Of a DNA stretch of 64,000 nt, positions 11,121 to 23,508 are shown piece after piece (the stretch's first letter is position 1; the number at the start of each line of letters is the position of its first letter). The notes beneath the pieces were generated by a model. The model made no database searches. It was given only the letters and a program-made list of their open reading frames with translations, and was not told the origin of the DNA. The DNA is from Dipteris shenzhenensis. Taxonomy: Eukaryota; Polypodiophyta; Polypodiopsida; Gleicheniales. The position numbers were made by a program, and so were the translations under genes. Location: assembly GCA_047967505.1 (NCBI GenBank), contig CM106538.1, one strand, 5' to 3'.

Positions 11121-11630
11121 AACCTTAGAGCTCTATTTAAACCACATATTGTTGGAGAATAAGTGATTAACAATGGATGCTATTATATGTATCACGTGCA
11201 CTTGATGCTTTTTACATGTATGTATGGCATCAAAAAATGAAATACGCCAAATGAATTATTTTATTGGAACATCTTGTGCCAATTGCATGACTTTAGACCA
11301 CTTAATTTTCCATCAACGATGATAAAAGTACCCCCTAAAGGATACATGCTCATGGAACTTTTTACCTTCTTTGTTAAAAGAACTTAGAGTGCTATTGGAA
11401 CCACATATTGTTGTAGAAGCACTGGATATGGATAATATTGGATTTATGCATGTGCACTTGATTCTTTATAGATGTATGTGTGGAACCATAATGAATTATT
11501 TACTAGGAACATCTTGTGCTTGAAACAGCCCAAAATTATATACTTGGAGTATCTTGCCAATCATATGACTTTAGACTATTTGGTTTTCCATCAATAATTA
11601 TAAAAGCACCCTTTAAAGGATCCATGTATC
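11121..11630 (+). repeat. Diverged tandem duplication, unit about 260 bp
   Basis: The series CTTAGAG...ACCACATATTGTTG, then GTGCACTTGAT-CTTT, then AACATCTTGTGC, then ATGACTTTAGAC and TTCCATCAA occurs from 11121 and again from 11381 in the same order. The copies differ at many positions and by indels, so the duplication is old. Confidence 0.7.
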
Positions 11631-12639
11631 CTATTGGGTTTTTCATGCTCATAATAATGATTTTAACATACGTATCGTCCATTGGAGTAAAAACTCACTT
11701 TGACACCTTCACCTTCCCATTCACCTTTATTGGCCACATGCTCCTCTTTATTCCGACCACCCTCAAGTCCTCTCATTGGTTCCACTTGTCTTTATCCACT
11801 CCATAAGATTTTAGGAGTATTTTTGAATATGTGCAACTTTACCTTCCCATTCACTTGAATCACCTCCATTGACCACATGTTGTGTAGTCTCTATAGTGAC
11901 TCACATGTCATGGGGATCTTGAAGGAATGTCGATGGAGCCTCCACTCCAAGCCACTCCCTATGAGAGCAATGCAAAACATGAGCCGTCCGCAAGTGTCAC
12001 TCAAGCGGCTCCCGGATGGCTCCCAGATTGTTGCAATGTGTTTCCATGAGAGAAAGAGGGAAGGGGGAGAGGGGAGAAGAGAGGAGAGGGGGAGATGGGA
12101 GAATATAGATAGAGGGAGAGGGAAAGGGAAGGATGAAGGGGATAAAGTTTCAAACATAAAGGCACTACAAGGGAAACAAGAGAACACCCAAAGACACTCT
12201 TGAAAGAGAAGAGGGAGCTTGTATTTCAAACTTGTGCATACAACAATGAAGACCAAAGTCAACCATTTGGCCTTTTATACAAGTCATCTTTTGAAGGGAG
12301 GGCCAACCCTTTTCCTTATACCACTCTCTCTCATATCTCTTTTCCTTATACCTCTCTCTCATATCTCTTTTGTTACAATCACTTGGGCCCATATGGCACC
12401 AAGGCATTCTCTTGACCTCCTCTCATCTTCAAATGGCTCTTGTGTGATCCATATACGGGATCCAAATGGCTCTTGTGTTATCCTTGCCAATTTGGATGGT
12501 CCCGACGCCTACCTCTGTCTCAAGCCATTTGAGGCTCAAAACCCGCAGGACTAGGTCAATGTTGAGCCATTTGCAAACCCCATCGACCTAGCTTGGTGTT
12601 GAGCCATTTGCGGCTCAAAACCCATATGTTCGGATCCGT
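11631..12639. other. Intergenic with purine-rich and short tandem tracts
   Basis: A GA-rich tract lies at about 12045-12140. A 29-bp unit with CCTTATAC and CTCTCTCATATCTC occurs twice at 12310-12367. The phrase GAGCCATTTG with GGCTCAAAACCC recurs between 12515 and 12630. No gene is supported. Confidence 0.5.
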
Positions 12640-15405
12640 CACCGTGGTCCATGGCTGTGGCTATTAACATGCCTCCCTTTCTGTAGCTGAGCCACCCCTT
12701 GGATTAGCCACACTAGAGTAGGTGGGTGGAGAGGACTATCTGGAGGACTGCGTAGCGGTCCAATTAGTGTGGGGTGATCCATGTGAAGTACGAGCAAAAC
12801 TTCCAAAAATGGGTCGCATGCATGTCCTCGAAGGTGCAAATGTGATGGCAATGGAGGTTGCTAGACTCGAAGGTAAGGTGGTGGTCCTAGAACTGAGAGG
12901 GGCCAATGTCGGGGTTGAAGACAAGTTGGTTGTTGAGATTATGGAACTTGTCTTCAATCAATCAACTATGGGTGGGGAGATCATGGAGGAGCAAGAGAAT
13001 GAGGCAGTTGAAGTGGACCGTTGCAATGACCACGGGGTCAAGAACAAAGCTATTGGTGTCATTGAATGACTAGAGGTGCAAGCAAAATCCCTCCTGAGTC
13101 ATTTCCTTGGGAAAATTGTACTTTGGGAAGTTGTAAAGAATATCGGGGTCCTTTTGTTGGAGCTCCCAAAAGTGGGCCCAAGTCCATCGTCGTTCCATGG
13201 GCATGTAAAGGGGGTGGATCTGCCAGTCGACGTGTGCGTTGCAACAATAGCACCAAAATTGCTCCTTCTTCAAAAAAGGAATGCACCAATGAGGTTGAAG
13301 GCCAAGGCCAACGTTTGAGTCGATGAGAGGAATAAGTGCATCAAGAGCGATGTGGTACCTGCCACGTGTGCGCTTCAGATGGGTTCACTGCCAATCATTG
13401 AAGGACTAGGTAATGAACTGAGTGAGGGGGCGAACTTCCATAATTTCGTAGAGGTGGAGGCGAGAGCCTTCAAGCTTAGCCTTCTAGTGATGCATTAGGG
13501 CGCTGTTGGACAAGTCTTAGAAGGACTGCAGATCGGGTCACCATTGGACATCTTCAGGTGGGGATGAGGGGGATGTTGGAGGGACATCATTGTCATCCAT
13601 GGGCATAGGTTCCTCCTCAGTAGTCCATGCAGGCGACAGATCCATGGGCGTATGTTCAAAATTCATCTACTTTAGGAGTGTGTTGAGTGCCTCATTCATA
13701 AGGTCGACAGGAGCATTGGAGGAGATGGACTAGGAGGTCTCGTGTTGTGCATAGCTTGCATTGGAGGACTCCGACAGGTTTGTGTGGGATAGTGGGGACG
13801 TGGTGGGTTGCCGGGGGGGTTGGGCGGGATTTGTAGGAGGTGGCTACGGAATTTTGGGGGGTGGGGGTGGAGTTGAAGATAGCTATGGCTTCCTACCCTT
13901 CCTCCTCAGTGACATCTTTGGGGTAGGCTACATGAATAGTTTCAAAATTGTTAACTAGGGACTAGAGGGAGTCATGGAGAGCCTGTAGCACCCAGCTATA
14001 CAAAATGATTATGTCGAGGGGATGGTAGGCGGTGGAGCGGTATGCAACTAAGTGCCCTTGCATTTGGATAGAGAAGGCCCCCGACCATAGGTCTGCATCT
14101 AGTTGATATAGGCTAGGAGGCTATCAAGAGTGTAGACCCATGGGCTGAGTTTGTTAGGCTTCGCTAGTCGCATCACTTCATCATCTTATGGATAGTTTGT
14201 GGACTCTATGATGACCCGGCACCACGTCTGTAAGTTGAGTAGGATGGGGTGGGCAGCAAGGGTCTAAAGATCGAAAGGATAGAGGAGGGGATGAAGGTCG
14301 AATGAGAAATATGACATGGCGAGGATGGGGCGGCAATTGTCGGGATATTGTCAGAGGAGGTTTGGAGTGCATTGGGTGTAAGAGGGGCAGTGAGGTCTAT
14401 GTGGAAGATCAGGTTTTGTGCACACAGTGCATTGAAGTGCATTTGGAGTGTTTGGGGGACCGTGCATGGGGCAAGCGTGTAAGTGGTAAATTGTGCGGAG
14501 ACCTCCCGATACATCTGGAACTCTTGCTACTCCTCGTCTTCCAATGTTGATTCCTTTAGGCGGCTAGAGGTGTGCATGCTCTCATTTTCTGCCTGCATGG
14601 TGACTATGAGGGTATGATCCTGTGCTAAGAGATCCTGGAGGGTTTGGATTTGTTTATCGGATCCCTCCCTGAGTCTAGCTTGCTACTCCTTGGCTTGCGC
14701 CCTGTGCTTTTTCATGGCATGAAGGCTGGATTCTACCTTATCCAACTGGTCCATGAGGGTTTGGACCAAGGATTCACTGGCAGAGCTCATCCTTCAGTTT
14801 GGTGAGGGAGACTTCCAGCTCTTTGGCCTTGGCATGATATTCCTCCACTTTGTCAAGGGCAGTTTGCCTTGTAGCTTGTGCGGCGACCATAAGTGTGTGG
14901 CTATCGCGTGCGTTGAGTTGTGCCCAGAGGAGAGAGAAGAGGCGTTCTCTTGCCTCCTTTGCAGAATTGTTCGCGCCACTTACGAGAGCTGGGCCATCAC
15001 ATCCAGCATCTAGAGCTCCATCTGATTGGCATGTGAGAGCTACTCGGTTGACATGGTGCTATAGCCACCCGGTGTCTAATACTGGGGTGCATTGCAAAAC
15101 TGGAGGGCTTCTATGAGCCCATACCATGGGGACAAGGAGGATCCGATGATGAAGGAGGCAGTCTTGGGGTTGGGCGGAAGCTGAGGCCGAGACTTTTGGA
15201 GTAGAGGGGGCATCCTGCATACCTTAGGCTCCAAGGTGGAGGCCAATGTGTATTGTATCATCCCTAGGGAAGTCGTCGATGTTGATGGGGTCCTGGGTGG
15301 CAGCCTTGGCCTTAAAGAGTGGAGCGGCATGCTCGAGATGATGCTACCTTCTAAGGAATTCCTACACCTAGCAGTCTTTGTATTGGGCATGCAGCTGGCT
15401 ATCAA
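12640..15405 (-). pseudogene. Unidentified decayed coding region (minus strand)
   Basis: GC content rises and minus-strand frames at 12639-12851, 13070-13273, 14206-14514, 14794-14979 and 15076-15405 have protein-like composition, with register shifts and stops between them. Visible features are a Cys/Trp-rich patch WCYCCNAHVDW with RRWTWAHFWELQQKDPDILY (near 13130-13250), a proline-rich part (near 13800-13900), and a helical, probably coiled-coil stretch containing KVEEYHAKAKELEVSLTKLK (near 14790-14870). I do not recognise the family. It might be the gag or extra ORF of an unknown retroelement, or a dead host gene. The call rests on consistent strand and composition only. Confidence 0.4.
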
Positions 15406-15503
15406 GGGGTGGCTGAGCGAGACGGTTGGAGGGCGTGGTGCTTGGATCCGGTCCTTAGTCGTTTAGGTATAGCCACTGTCTCCTCTTCTTTTGCTAGCAC
15501 AGG

Positions 15504-16202
15504 TCATGTGGTTGCTTTGTCAGGCAGCCCATATCCGATCGGCAATTGTTGCTGTAGCATGTGGTAGAGCACTTGCATATATAGCATGGGGTTACCGAGA
15601 CCTCGCAATGAGTCTTGAGGTCTTCTCGCATCTAAGCGCACAAGTAATCCGACCAATTGGTCTCCTGTGGTGCTGCCAATCTTGTGAGGATGTTGGGCAC
15701 GATTGATTGGTGGTGGTCCATATGATGCTTGACTTGGGTCAGCCATGGAGCACACATGCTTTTCCAACTCCGGCTTAGTGATTCTGGAGAAGTGGATGCA
15801 GCTCTTGCTCTTCTTTTGGTCATAGTTGCAGATCTGCCCGAGGGCTTCGTGCAACTTTTTCTTATGTGAGTACTTTTCTACAATGACAGGGAGGTTGAAG
15901 GCAACGTGCACCATGTCCACATTAAGGTGGTAGAAGTGGGGGGTGCCTATTGTGTCACGTAGGATGTCGATGTTGGTGTTCAAGTTATAGGCCTAGAGGA
16001 ATTCCACAAGGAGCTTCATGTCAAGGTGACAAGCAAGGTGAACGGATCCAAGGCCTATTAGTGCTAGAGAAGCTTGCACCTCTAGCTCCTTGAGGGATTG
16101 GTATGCGGCCACATTGTGGTAGTGGAGGGTGTAATCATGCCCCTCATAGGTGTATCGGGAGTGGATCGTGCATCCAACAGCGAGTGCATCTAGACCCCAC
16201 AA
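15504..16202 (-). pseudogene. Unidentified 233-codon frame with one stop
   Basis: One minus-strand frame covers this span with a single in-frame TAG at 15993-15995. It encodes GHDYTLHYHNVAAYQSLKEL, then after the stop DTIGTPHFYHLNVDMVHVAF, a Lys-rich stretch YSHKKKLHEALGQICNYDQK, and HFSRITKPELEKHVCSMA. It reads like a folded protein rather than chance sequence, and continues the minus-strand coding signal of 12.6-15.4 kb. No start codon is obvious. I cannot assign a function. Confidence 0.45.
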
Positions 16203-16619
16203 TCTTGTACTCCCCTTGCATTGGAGCTAGGGTACGCTTCTTGGATGTCTTAGAGCGAGTGGTCAGAGCTGCTGTTAATGGAACCTGAGTGGTTTATTGT
16301 GTCAAGATTTCCTCCTTTGTTTATAGTTCTTCTGCTGGAATATCAAAGGGAATTCGGATTGTCCTTGAGGGTGTACTCTAGGATTCAGAGGGGCCAGTTC
16401 GTTGTCGAGATCCACAGAAAAAAGGAGGGTAGGTGTGTGAGGAGAGAGTTGATGGAGCAGGATGAGGTTGAGGACATTCAATGGAGGCTGGAAGAGGGCT
16501 GAGGGCTGAGGAAGATATGGGAGAAATTTGACAGAGTTTTGCTCTTTTTGTTAAGGTGACAACCCGAGGGGTTAGGGGGGCCTTTTATAGTTTTGGTATC
16601 CCTACGACTGGAGGGATAG

Positions 16620-16858
16620 GATAAGGTGATGGGTCGAGGGGATCGGAGCTATAGTGACGAGTCCATAGGATAATAGAAAAGGCGATGATCGTGGGGTTAA
16701 GAGGAAGGCAACGGCCATGAGGATCGCTAAAAAGCAACAGCCGTGGGGATAATAGAAAAGCAACGGCCATGGGGATGGGGGGAAGGTGATGGTCGTGGGG
16801 ATAGGGGAAGGCAATTGCTGTGGGGACACATAAAGGTGACAGCCATGGGGATAACAGA
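16620..16858 (+). repeat. Degenerate minisatellite, unit about 30 bp
   Basis: The motif GGCAACGGCCATGGGGAT and variants recurs about eight times, separated by GATAATAGAAAA-like or GGGGGAAGG-like spacers. Confidence 0.75.
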
Positions 16859-17184
16859 TGTCAAAATTTGTGAGAGAGAGAAGGGGGGGGGAAGGGAAAG
16901 GGGAAAAAAGGTAAAGAGAGAAAGAAGGAAAAGGAAGAAAAGGGAAAACAGGGACAAAAGAAAAAGAGGGGGCTGTTGATGCTGAGGGGAATGTTGATGC
17001 TGAGGGTATCGTGCGAAGGGAAAAATGGGAAAATGGATGTGGTGATGCATAGACTCATGTGAAAGTATTCAAAACATGAAGAAAATGCACAAAAAATGCT
17101 AACCGTGAATGTGAGTGGGTGCATTGGGATACCAAGGACTTGTGAGCTGTTGATGCACGTGGGTGTTTTGCCTACCGTACGGAC

Positions 17185-17655
17185 TCATCTAGATGTGGAC
17201 TTGATGATTAGCAACAATGGAGATGAATGTCGAGCAACAACATACCACGTCATCAGCCAAGTAGAGCACGCATTGAGTTTGTGCATCATCTTGGTTGTCA
17301 GGTGTTTGTTCTTTTCCCTTTGATGAATCTCTCTCGAGGTAAGGCACGTGGGTTCTTGTGTGGCTTGTGGTACCACGACCCTTGATGTTGTAGACGGGTT
17401 ATGCTCGAGTAACATTGTCAGTGCTCTATTGAGTAAGGTGTCCTTTGATAGCATGCGCATGGGCCTGAAGAACGGTTCTTGTGTAACTGCCCCGCTTTTA
17501 GGGGTCAGTTTTGGTGTTGCTTCCTTGAGGACCGGAGTGACCTTCTCATTGAGTTGCACTATTCGTGGAATCATGGCACTTCGTGGGCTTGGGGGCTTGT
17601 TTGTCGCGATGGGCTTGAGGGTAAGTTCTTGTGGAACTGCATTCATAGTTGACAC
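17185..17655 (-). pseudogene. Unidentified open frame, Pro/Thr/Lys-rich
   Basis: 157 codons stay open on the minus strand. The N-terminal two thirds are Pro/Thr/Lys-rich (KEATPKLTPKSGAV); the C-terminal end is hydrophobic. No known motif is seen. It could belong to the same decayed unit as 12.6-16.2 kb, since strand and composition agree. An in-frame ATG is not needed for a remnant and its start is uncertain. Confidence 0.3.
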
Positions 17656-18137
17656 AGGTTATTGTGTTACTACCTCCCAAACCCCAATGAGTTGGGATCA
17701 CGTATTCGATGTTGTCAAAAGTTTCTAGACCCAAGCGGCTCACTTGTCTTGTAGTAGCCCTGCCTTCCAAGAGCTTTGTCGCAACCCATTTCTTGTGAGG
17801 CCGCTATGCTTGGATTGGTGAAATTGGCCCTTGCAGAGTCAAGGCGATTGGTAGCGTTGAGCTCTTCTCTTGGATGGGATTGCCCATGCTGGTGTAGGTC
17901 AAGAAGAGTTTGGAGACTCTTCCCCTACTTTGGTCTTCCAGGGCCGTTGACTTCTATTGAAGTGGCATTGTGCACAGAGACTGGCTTCTTGTACCTATTG
18001 TTTGTGGCATTTCTGGGTGGGCGGTAAGGGAGGAAGAGTAGCTTGTGGCATGGCCTTGCTATTGTCATTGCGGTTAGAACTTCGTGCTATCCCGGCCTGG
18101 ACTTCCTTTTGAGCATTAGACCCATGAAGAAGGGTGC

Positions 18138-18806
18138 TTCGAAGGAAATGATAGCCCAACTAAGGTTAAAGAAGTAAACCTAGCACCGGAAGGGGAGGAC
18201 CCCCAACCAATATTCATAGAAGATGACCTCACCCCCAATGAGGAGCATGCTTTAATTGTCCTCCTTTGAGAGTACAAGGATTGCATGGCCTAAAAATACT
18301 CAAATATGAAGGGTGTGCCCGTCGAAGTCGTGCAGCACATAATATCCATGCCAGATGACATCAAGCCAATGCACCAGTATCCCTATCCTATGAATCCCAA
18401 ATATGAGCTTATAGTGAGGGAGGAGATCCAAAAACTTATAGATGTGGAATTCATCTATGATGTAGAGCATACAGATTGGGTGTCACCCATTGTGATAGTC
18501 CTAAAAAAGAATGGAAATATTAGAGTATGCGTGGATTTGAAGAAAATGTCACCACCAGGCGTGACCACTATCCCTTCCCTTTCACGGTACAAGTTCTAGA
18601 AAGAGTAGCTAGAAAGGAAGCTTATAGCTTCCTAGATGGATTCTCGGGATACAACCAAGTATCTATCACCCCGTAGGATCAACGTAAAACTGCCTTCGCA
18701 ATCGAGTGGGGTGTGTATGCGGCCAAAGTAATGATATTTGGGCTTACCAATGTGCGTGCCACATTTCAGTGCCAATTGATGATCATCATCTTCAAGGAGT
18801 ACCTAA
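18138..18806 (+). pseudogene. Ty3/gypsy reverse transcriptase N-terminal fragment
   Basis: One plus-strand frame encodes the pre-RT linker (KVKEVNLAPEGEDPQPIFI), then EYKDCMA, then PYPMNPKYELIVREEIQKL and WVSPIVIVLKKNGNIRVCVD, the RT fingers. After a register change at about 18560 it continues with EAYSFLDGFSGYNQV (first catalytic Asp region), KTAFAIEWGVYAAKVMIFGL and a copy of the TFQ motif, then ends before the YxDD box. At least three stops interrupt it. The linker and fingers resemble elements of the non-chromodomain gypsy branch. Downstream sequence is unrelated, so the rest was lost. Confidence 0.85.
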
Positions 18807-20544
18807 GGGACCCTCTCTTTTCCATATGTCCACATTCTCCTTATTCCACATAGGAATTTTAGAAGGATTCCTCTTGACTCCACACTCCTCCACATGCCTT
18901 CCACACGCTTGGCATGTGATCTCTCTTATATTATTGGAACACATGGACATGAGGCCACCTCTTTATATGACTCACTCTTCCTATTTTCCAAAAACCACAT
19001 AATATCCCATACACAAATAACTCTCACCCCATACTAAGGTATTTATCATTCATACACATGGTATTTACAATGATCCATTCCAATCATCCTCTCAATCCCA
19101 TACAATATCTTAGAAAATAGAAATAAGTGAGAGCCGCTAGGCTATCACTTGATACTCAAACTCTTATCAAACATAGAAGAAAACAATACCAATGCCAAAT
19201 AAAAAATATCAATTTTTGGCGTCACAGTAGGTATCTAAAGGGATTAATGCCATCCATAGCCAATCCATGATATAAATATTCATCTTTAAACTCTAACCAC
19301 ATGCTATCTATGTGGTTCCGTGCCTTCCCATCCAGTTGTGCTCTCAACAAATAATTTGTTGAGCAATTTTGAGCATGCTAGTCTAGGAGTTGGAGCAATG
19401 AAGTGCAATACTAGTCCATAAGTTGGAACAATGAAGCATAATGAAACATGTGTTTTAGCTTGGATATAATAGGCATATGCCATACCACTTTCTTTGGTAT
19501 TTCACCCCTTTTTGTATCTTGCCTATAGTAGTATAGATCTTCTCACTTCAAACAATATGTAGCATCTTCATATGTATCCGTATAAAGACTCCAATCATTT
19601 AGGAAAGCATGGATGGAGTTATCATCCATACCCCATACTTTAGGAACCTACTTGCCCCTTTTGTGAACTCTAGGACTATTTTGCCTTTGGGAACCAATGT
19701 GCCAAATAAATCTTACAAAAAATGCAAATGTGGGAGTGGGTCTATGTTTGACAAAGCTCTTGTTACAATTGAGCAAAATGGATGTGACACTTATGTCAAA
19801 CCACCCATATGTAGCTTGTAGATTCAAAATGAGAAGTCTTATTTGAGAAGAATGTGACATTATATCAACAAGCCATCCAAAAGAGAAGCATTATTATCAG
19901 CCAAAATGTGTTGTATGACATTATATTTGACTTATCTCTTAATTGAGAATCATTAGGACTCAAGGGGTGCATTTTATATACTCTTTAGCACCTAGAATGT
20001 CCTCTTCTTTGTCCTCATTCTTTAGATTTGGATCAAAATATGCATCTATCATGTCATTCATTGTATCATCTTGCTCATCCTTTTGTGCAGGTACATGTAC
20101 TTTGATAGTTTTAATGTAGTTATCATTCATGAGGTCAATAATGCAATAATACAAAATGTTGCTCATTACCTAGTTCTTGTCTACCATCCTAAAATAGAAT
20201 ATCCACATTGAAATTAGTTTCAAATCAACACAAATAATTACTCAAACATCTTCCTTATCCTACACATGTGCTTACAATTCAAATCACTGGTAGTCTCAAA
20301 TATGCTTGCTAGCTATGCATTGTTGGATATGAAACATTGTGTCAACTTATAACACACATTATGCGAGTGACATAAAATCTTCTCACATAGATGATAAAAT
20401 TGATTTTGGGCTAATCTATCACAATTGAGATGCTCTATAACATCCACACATCAAAATATTTCCCCCACCAAATTATAAGATAAGTTCAGACTTCATATAT
20501 GATAGCATTAAATTGTATATACAAGGAAACATGTGATTAAATTA
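18807..20544. other. Intergenic, no gene seen
   Basis: AT-rich sequence with only short open frames lacking motifs. Confidence 0.5.
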
Positions 20545-20545
20545 C

Positions 20546-20609
<64 letters not shown>
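20545..20609 (+). repeat. (GT)n(GA)n microsatellite
   Basis: Five GT units followed by about 27 GA units. Confidence 0.98.
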
Positions 20610-20611
<2 letters not shown>

Positions 20612-21518
20612 TATTCTTTGGGATAATTTGTTTACTTTTAAAATTTTAACTATTTTTTAGATCTTTGAGTATTTGTATTATTTTCCTATGTAGAGGAGAG
20701 TCCTGCAATGGAGGGCATTGGTCGACAAATTAGAATATGTCAAGGAGAGTTGTGTGATGGAGGGGATTGCTACAAATTATTTGTTAAAAACAAATAAACG
20801 AAGGGTTTTAGCATTTTTAAGGCTCGGGCCCTTTATAAGTACCTTACTTTAGGTCATTTTCACTTCAATTTTCACTCCTAGCCTTCTTGCCACTTTCCTT
20901 AATTGTCTATTGTTCTATTCGACACCATCTACTAATTTGTTGCCCTAGTTCACAACATTTGTCTTCCTGGTGATGAAATACTCCAAACTAACATTTGAAG
21001 CTTATATATCATCAATTGACTCGATATCTTTGAGTGACCAAATATACCCAATCCTTTGTGAGTCAATAGAAACCTTGAGATCCTTCCCTTCCCTCCCTCG
21101 ATTTTTTTGATAGGATATTGGCTTACCAATCCATTCAAATAAGGTACTCTCTTCAACAGTGGCTCCATATTGATGTATTAAATCTATAGATTCTAGCCAA
21201 AACTTTAAGAAGGTTATTGGTAGGTCCCCATAAAATATCCCTCAATCTCTAGATGTGGAGCCTATCCCCCTTGATGAAAGCTTAACTATCCCTCTTTAGT
21301 TATTGATAGAGAGAGATGCATCCCTCATTGTAGTCATACTATCCTCACAATTTGATGGCACTAGTTGTGAAAGTAGTTGTCCTAGCATGCACAAGTGTAG
21401 GTTGACATGAATGGATTTTTTACCCTTTTTTACTTTTATTGTTTAAATTTTGATTTTTCTTGTAACTAATCGTCTCTAGTTCAAATTTTCTCCCTTTGAT
21501 GCCTTGATTGCTTTGGGT

Positions 21519-21827
21519 ACCAAAGACCTTGGCAAGCTGTTATTGGCTCTCTTCGTATGTATCTTTTCTTTAACTACCAAAGACCTTGGAAATGTGTTAT
21601 TAAGTCTCTTCATATGTATATTTTCTATTAGGAACTTCAAAAAATGATGTTGTGGATTTATCAAGTAGGCATGAAAGAAAGTAACCTTGGTCACCTTTTA
21701 AAGATTTTGAGCTCAAAAAGACATCACACTCCTTGAAGATATGATGTGGGTTTATGAAGTGAGTGTGAAAGAGATTACCCTTGGTCACCTTTAAAGATGT
21801 CAAGCTTAAATAGGAAATTGCATTCCT
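21519..21827 (+). repeat. Two adjacent short tandem duplications
   Basis: ACCAAAGACCTTGG...TCTCTTC-TATGTAT occurs at 21519 and 21576 (period 57). GATGTTGTGGATTTAT...CCTTGGTCACCTTT-AAAGAT occurs near 21645 and again near 21743 (period about 97). Short minus-strand frames here follow the repeat and are not genes. Confidence 0.7.
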
Positions 21828-22059
21828 TTGTGTGCTGATTCTAGCACTATATTTCCATGAATGTGATTAAGATAAAAGATTTGGGAAACATATTTCTTTA
21901 AAAGTGTTGATTAGGTTCCCATTGATCACAAAGTGGAAGTGTCTTCACCATATGATTTGATTACATCCCATCAAACGTTGCATAAGTCTTTGAGGTGTGT
22001 CTTTTCAAGTCATTAATTTTTAATCTACATCAACTTGCTTTAGTTATGTGTGATGATTT

Positions 22060-22397
22060 TGTTGGAACTTGGGGAGAGAGGAGAGCTTCATCATGGAGGG
22101 GAGTGAGAACACATGAGATATTCAGATGGGTGTTCTATTCATTGTGAGAGGGAAGTCCCTCTTTTATAGAAATGGAGAGAGGGTGTCCTCTCCTACATCA
22201 ATGAAGGTAACTCCTAAATCATAGGAACTTCACAATCATAGGCACCACCCCATGTGGGGGCCTTTGCATTACATCATCACTTGTGTCATGGCCTATGGCA
22301 CTAAGTGTGCCTCTTCTACACACACATACACAACCATATGACTACTAGTGGATGCACACATGCACCTAGCAAGTCCTTGATCACACACATCCCAACA
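22060..22397 (-). repeat. 3' LTR of copy A (338 bp)
   Basis: The minus strand starts TGTTGGGATG and ends TTCCAACA. It is preceded on that strand by the polypurine tract TTGAGGGGGGGTA (22398-22410). Confidence 0.85.
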
Positions 22398-23183
22398 TAC
22401 CCCCCCTCAAGTGTTTGCCTCTTGCTATGTCAAGGATACATCTAGTCACATAGTTTCTCATGCCATCTCATGGTGGTCAAGGATGAATCTATGGCTAGGA
22501 TCTCATGCTAGCAAAGGTTTCCAAGGGTCAAGGTTTACAAAAATGGGATAGACCCCCCCAAAATTGTTATCTCCCTTGCATGTACAAGGATGAATCTTAG
22601 GTCCTTTGACCACCAAACTTGAATAAATTTAGGATTTGAAATAGTGCCCCAATGGAGGCTGAAATTCGGGCTATAGAAAGCAAATCAAAGAGTGGTTTTA
22701 TAGTAGAAACAAAGCTTATATACCCTTGAACATCCTCCAGGAAGGAATTGTGCCATAAGTCGCCATGTCATCGATTAGAAGAAGAGAGATTCTGACTGTA
22801 AAAATGACAAGTGTAGCTCGAATATAGCTCTATATGAGCTCAAACTTGATCAAAAGAATCCTTATATGTCGCCCAGCTTGTGCTAAGAGCATTTGATCAA
22901 TGGATACTCCTACAGGCTAAATTACGCAAAAGTTTATTGGACAGAGAAGCTATTGGCATGCATGACTGGAGTGGTATTTCCTTAATTGCTTGGACTTGAA
23001 GATTTGCCCCAACCTAAGGAAGCTAGAGCTTAGAGGGCTCAGGAAATGATTGCCTACAGAGGGAGAACAAGCACTTGGAAAAATTGGGAAAAGAGGTGGA
23101 AGAAAGCATGAAGAAGGAGAGAGATGGGGAAGATGATGACATGGCAGTTTTGGAAGCTCTAGATGCTCATGGAGGTCAGAGTG

Positions 23184-23195
23184 GCTCTGATACCA
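23184..23195 (-). other. Primer binding site of copy A, tRNA-Met type
   Basis: The minus strand reads TGGTATCAGAGC two bases after the LTR end. Confidence 0.85.
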
Positions 23196-23197
23196 AA

Positions 23198-23508
23198 TGT
23201 TGGAACTTGGGGAGAGAGGAGAGCTTCATCATGGAGGGGAGTGAGAACACATGAGATATTCAAATGGGTGTTTTATTCATTGTGGGAGGGAAGCCCCTCT
23301 TTTATAGAAATGGAGAGAGGGTGTCCTCTCCTACATCAATGGAGGTAGCTCCTAAATCATTGGAACTCCACAATCATAGGCACCACCCCATGTGGGGGCC
23401 TTTGCATTACATCATCACCTATGTCATGGCCTATGGCACTAAGTGTGCCTCTTCTACATACACACACACAACCATATGACTGCTAGTGGATGCACACACG
23501 CACCTAGT
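23198..23508 (-). repeat. 5' LTR of copy A, outer end missing
   Basis: It matches 22060-22370 with few mismatches, then diverges after CACCTAG at about 23508. Its inner end abuts the primer site. Confidence 0.85.

Larger units (their letters stand above)
22060..23508 (-). mobile_element. Non-autonomous LTR retroelement, copy A
   Basis: Two direct repeats of about 310-340 bp flank 800 bp without a supported ORF. The minus strand reads, in order: LTR, primer site, internal region, G-rich polypurine tract, LTR. It shares internal blocks with the element at 52823-54945, including GCTGGGCGACAT near the primer end and TATGTCAAGGATACATCTAG near the polypurine end. The 5' LTR has lost about 28 bp at its outer end, so no target duplication is visible. 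Size and content fit a TRIM/LARD-type element mobilised in trans. Confidence 0.85.

Noticed and set aside
11891-12262. 123-codon minus-strand frame rich in Pro/Ser/Phe
   Set aside because: It is caused by the purine-rich tract at about 12045-12140 and has no motif.
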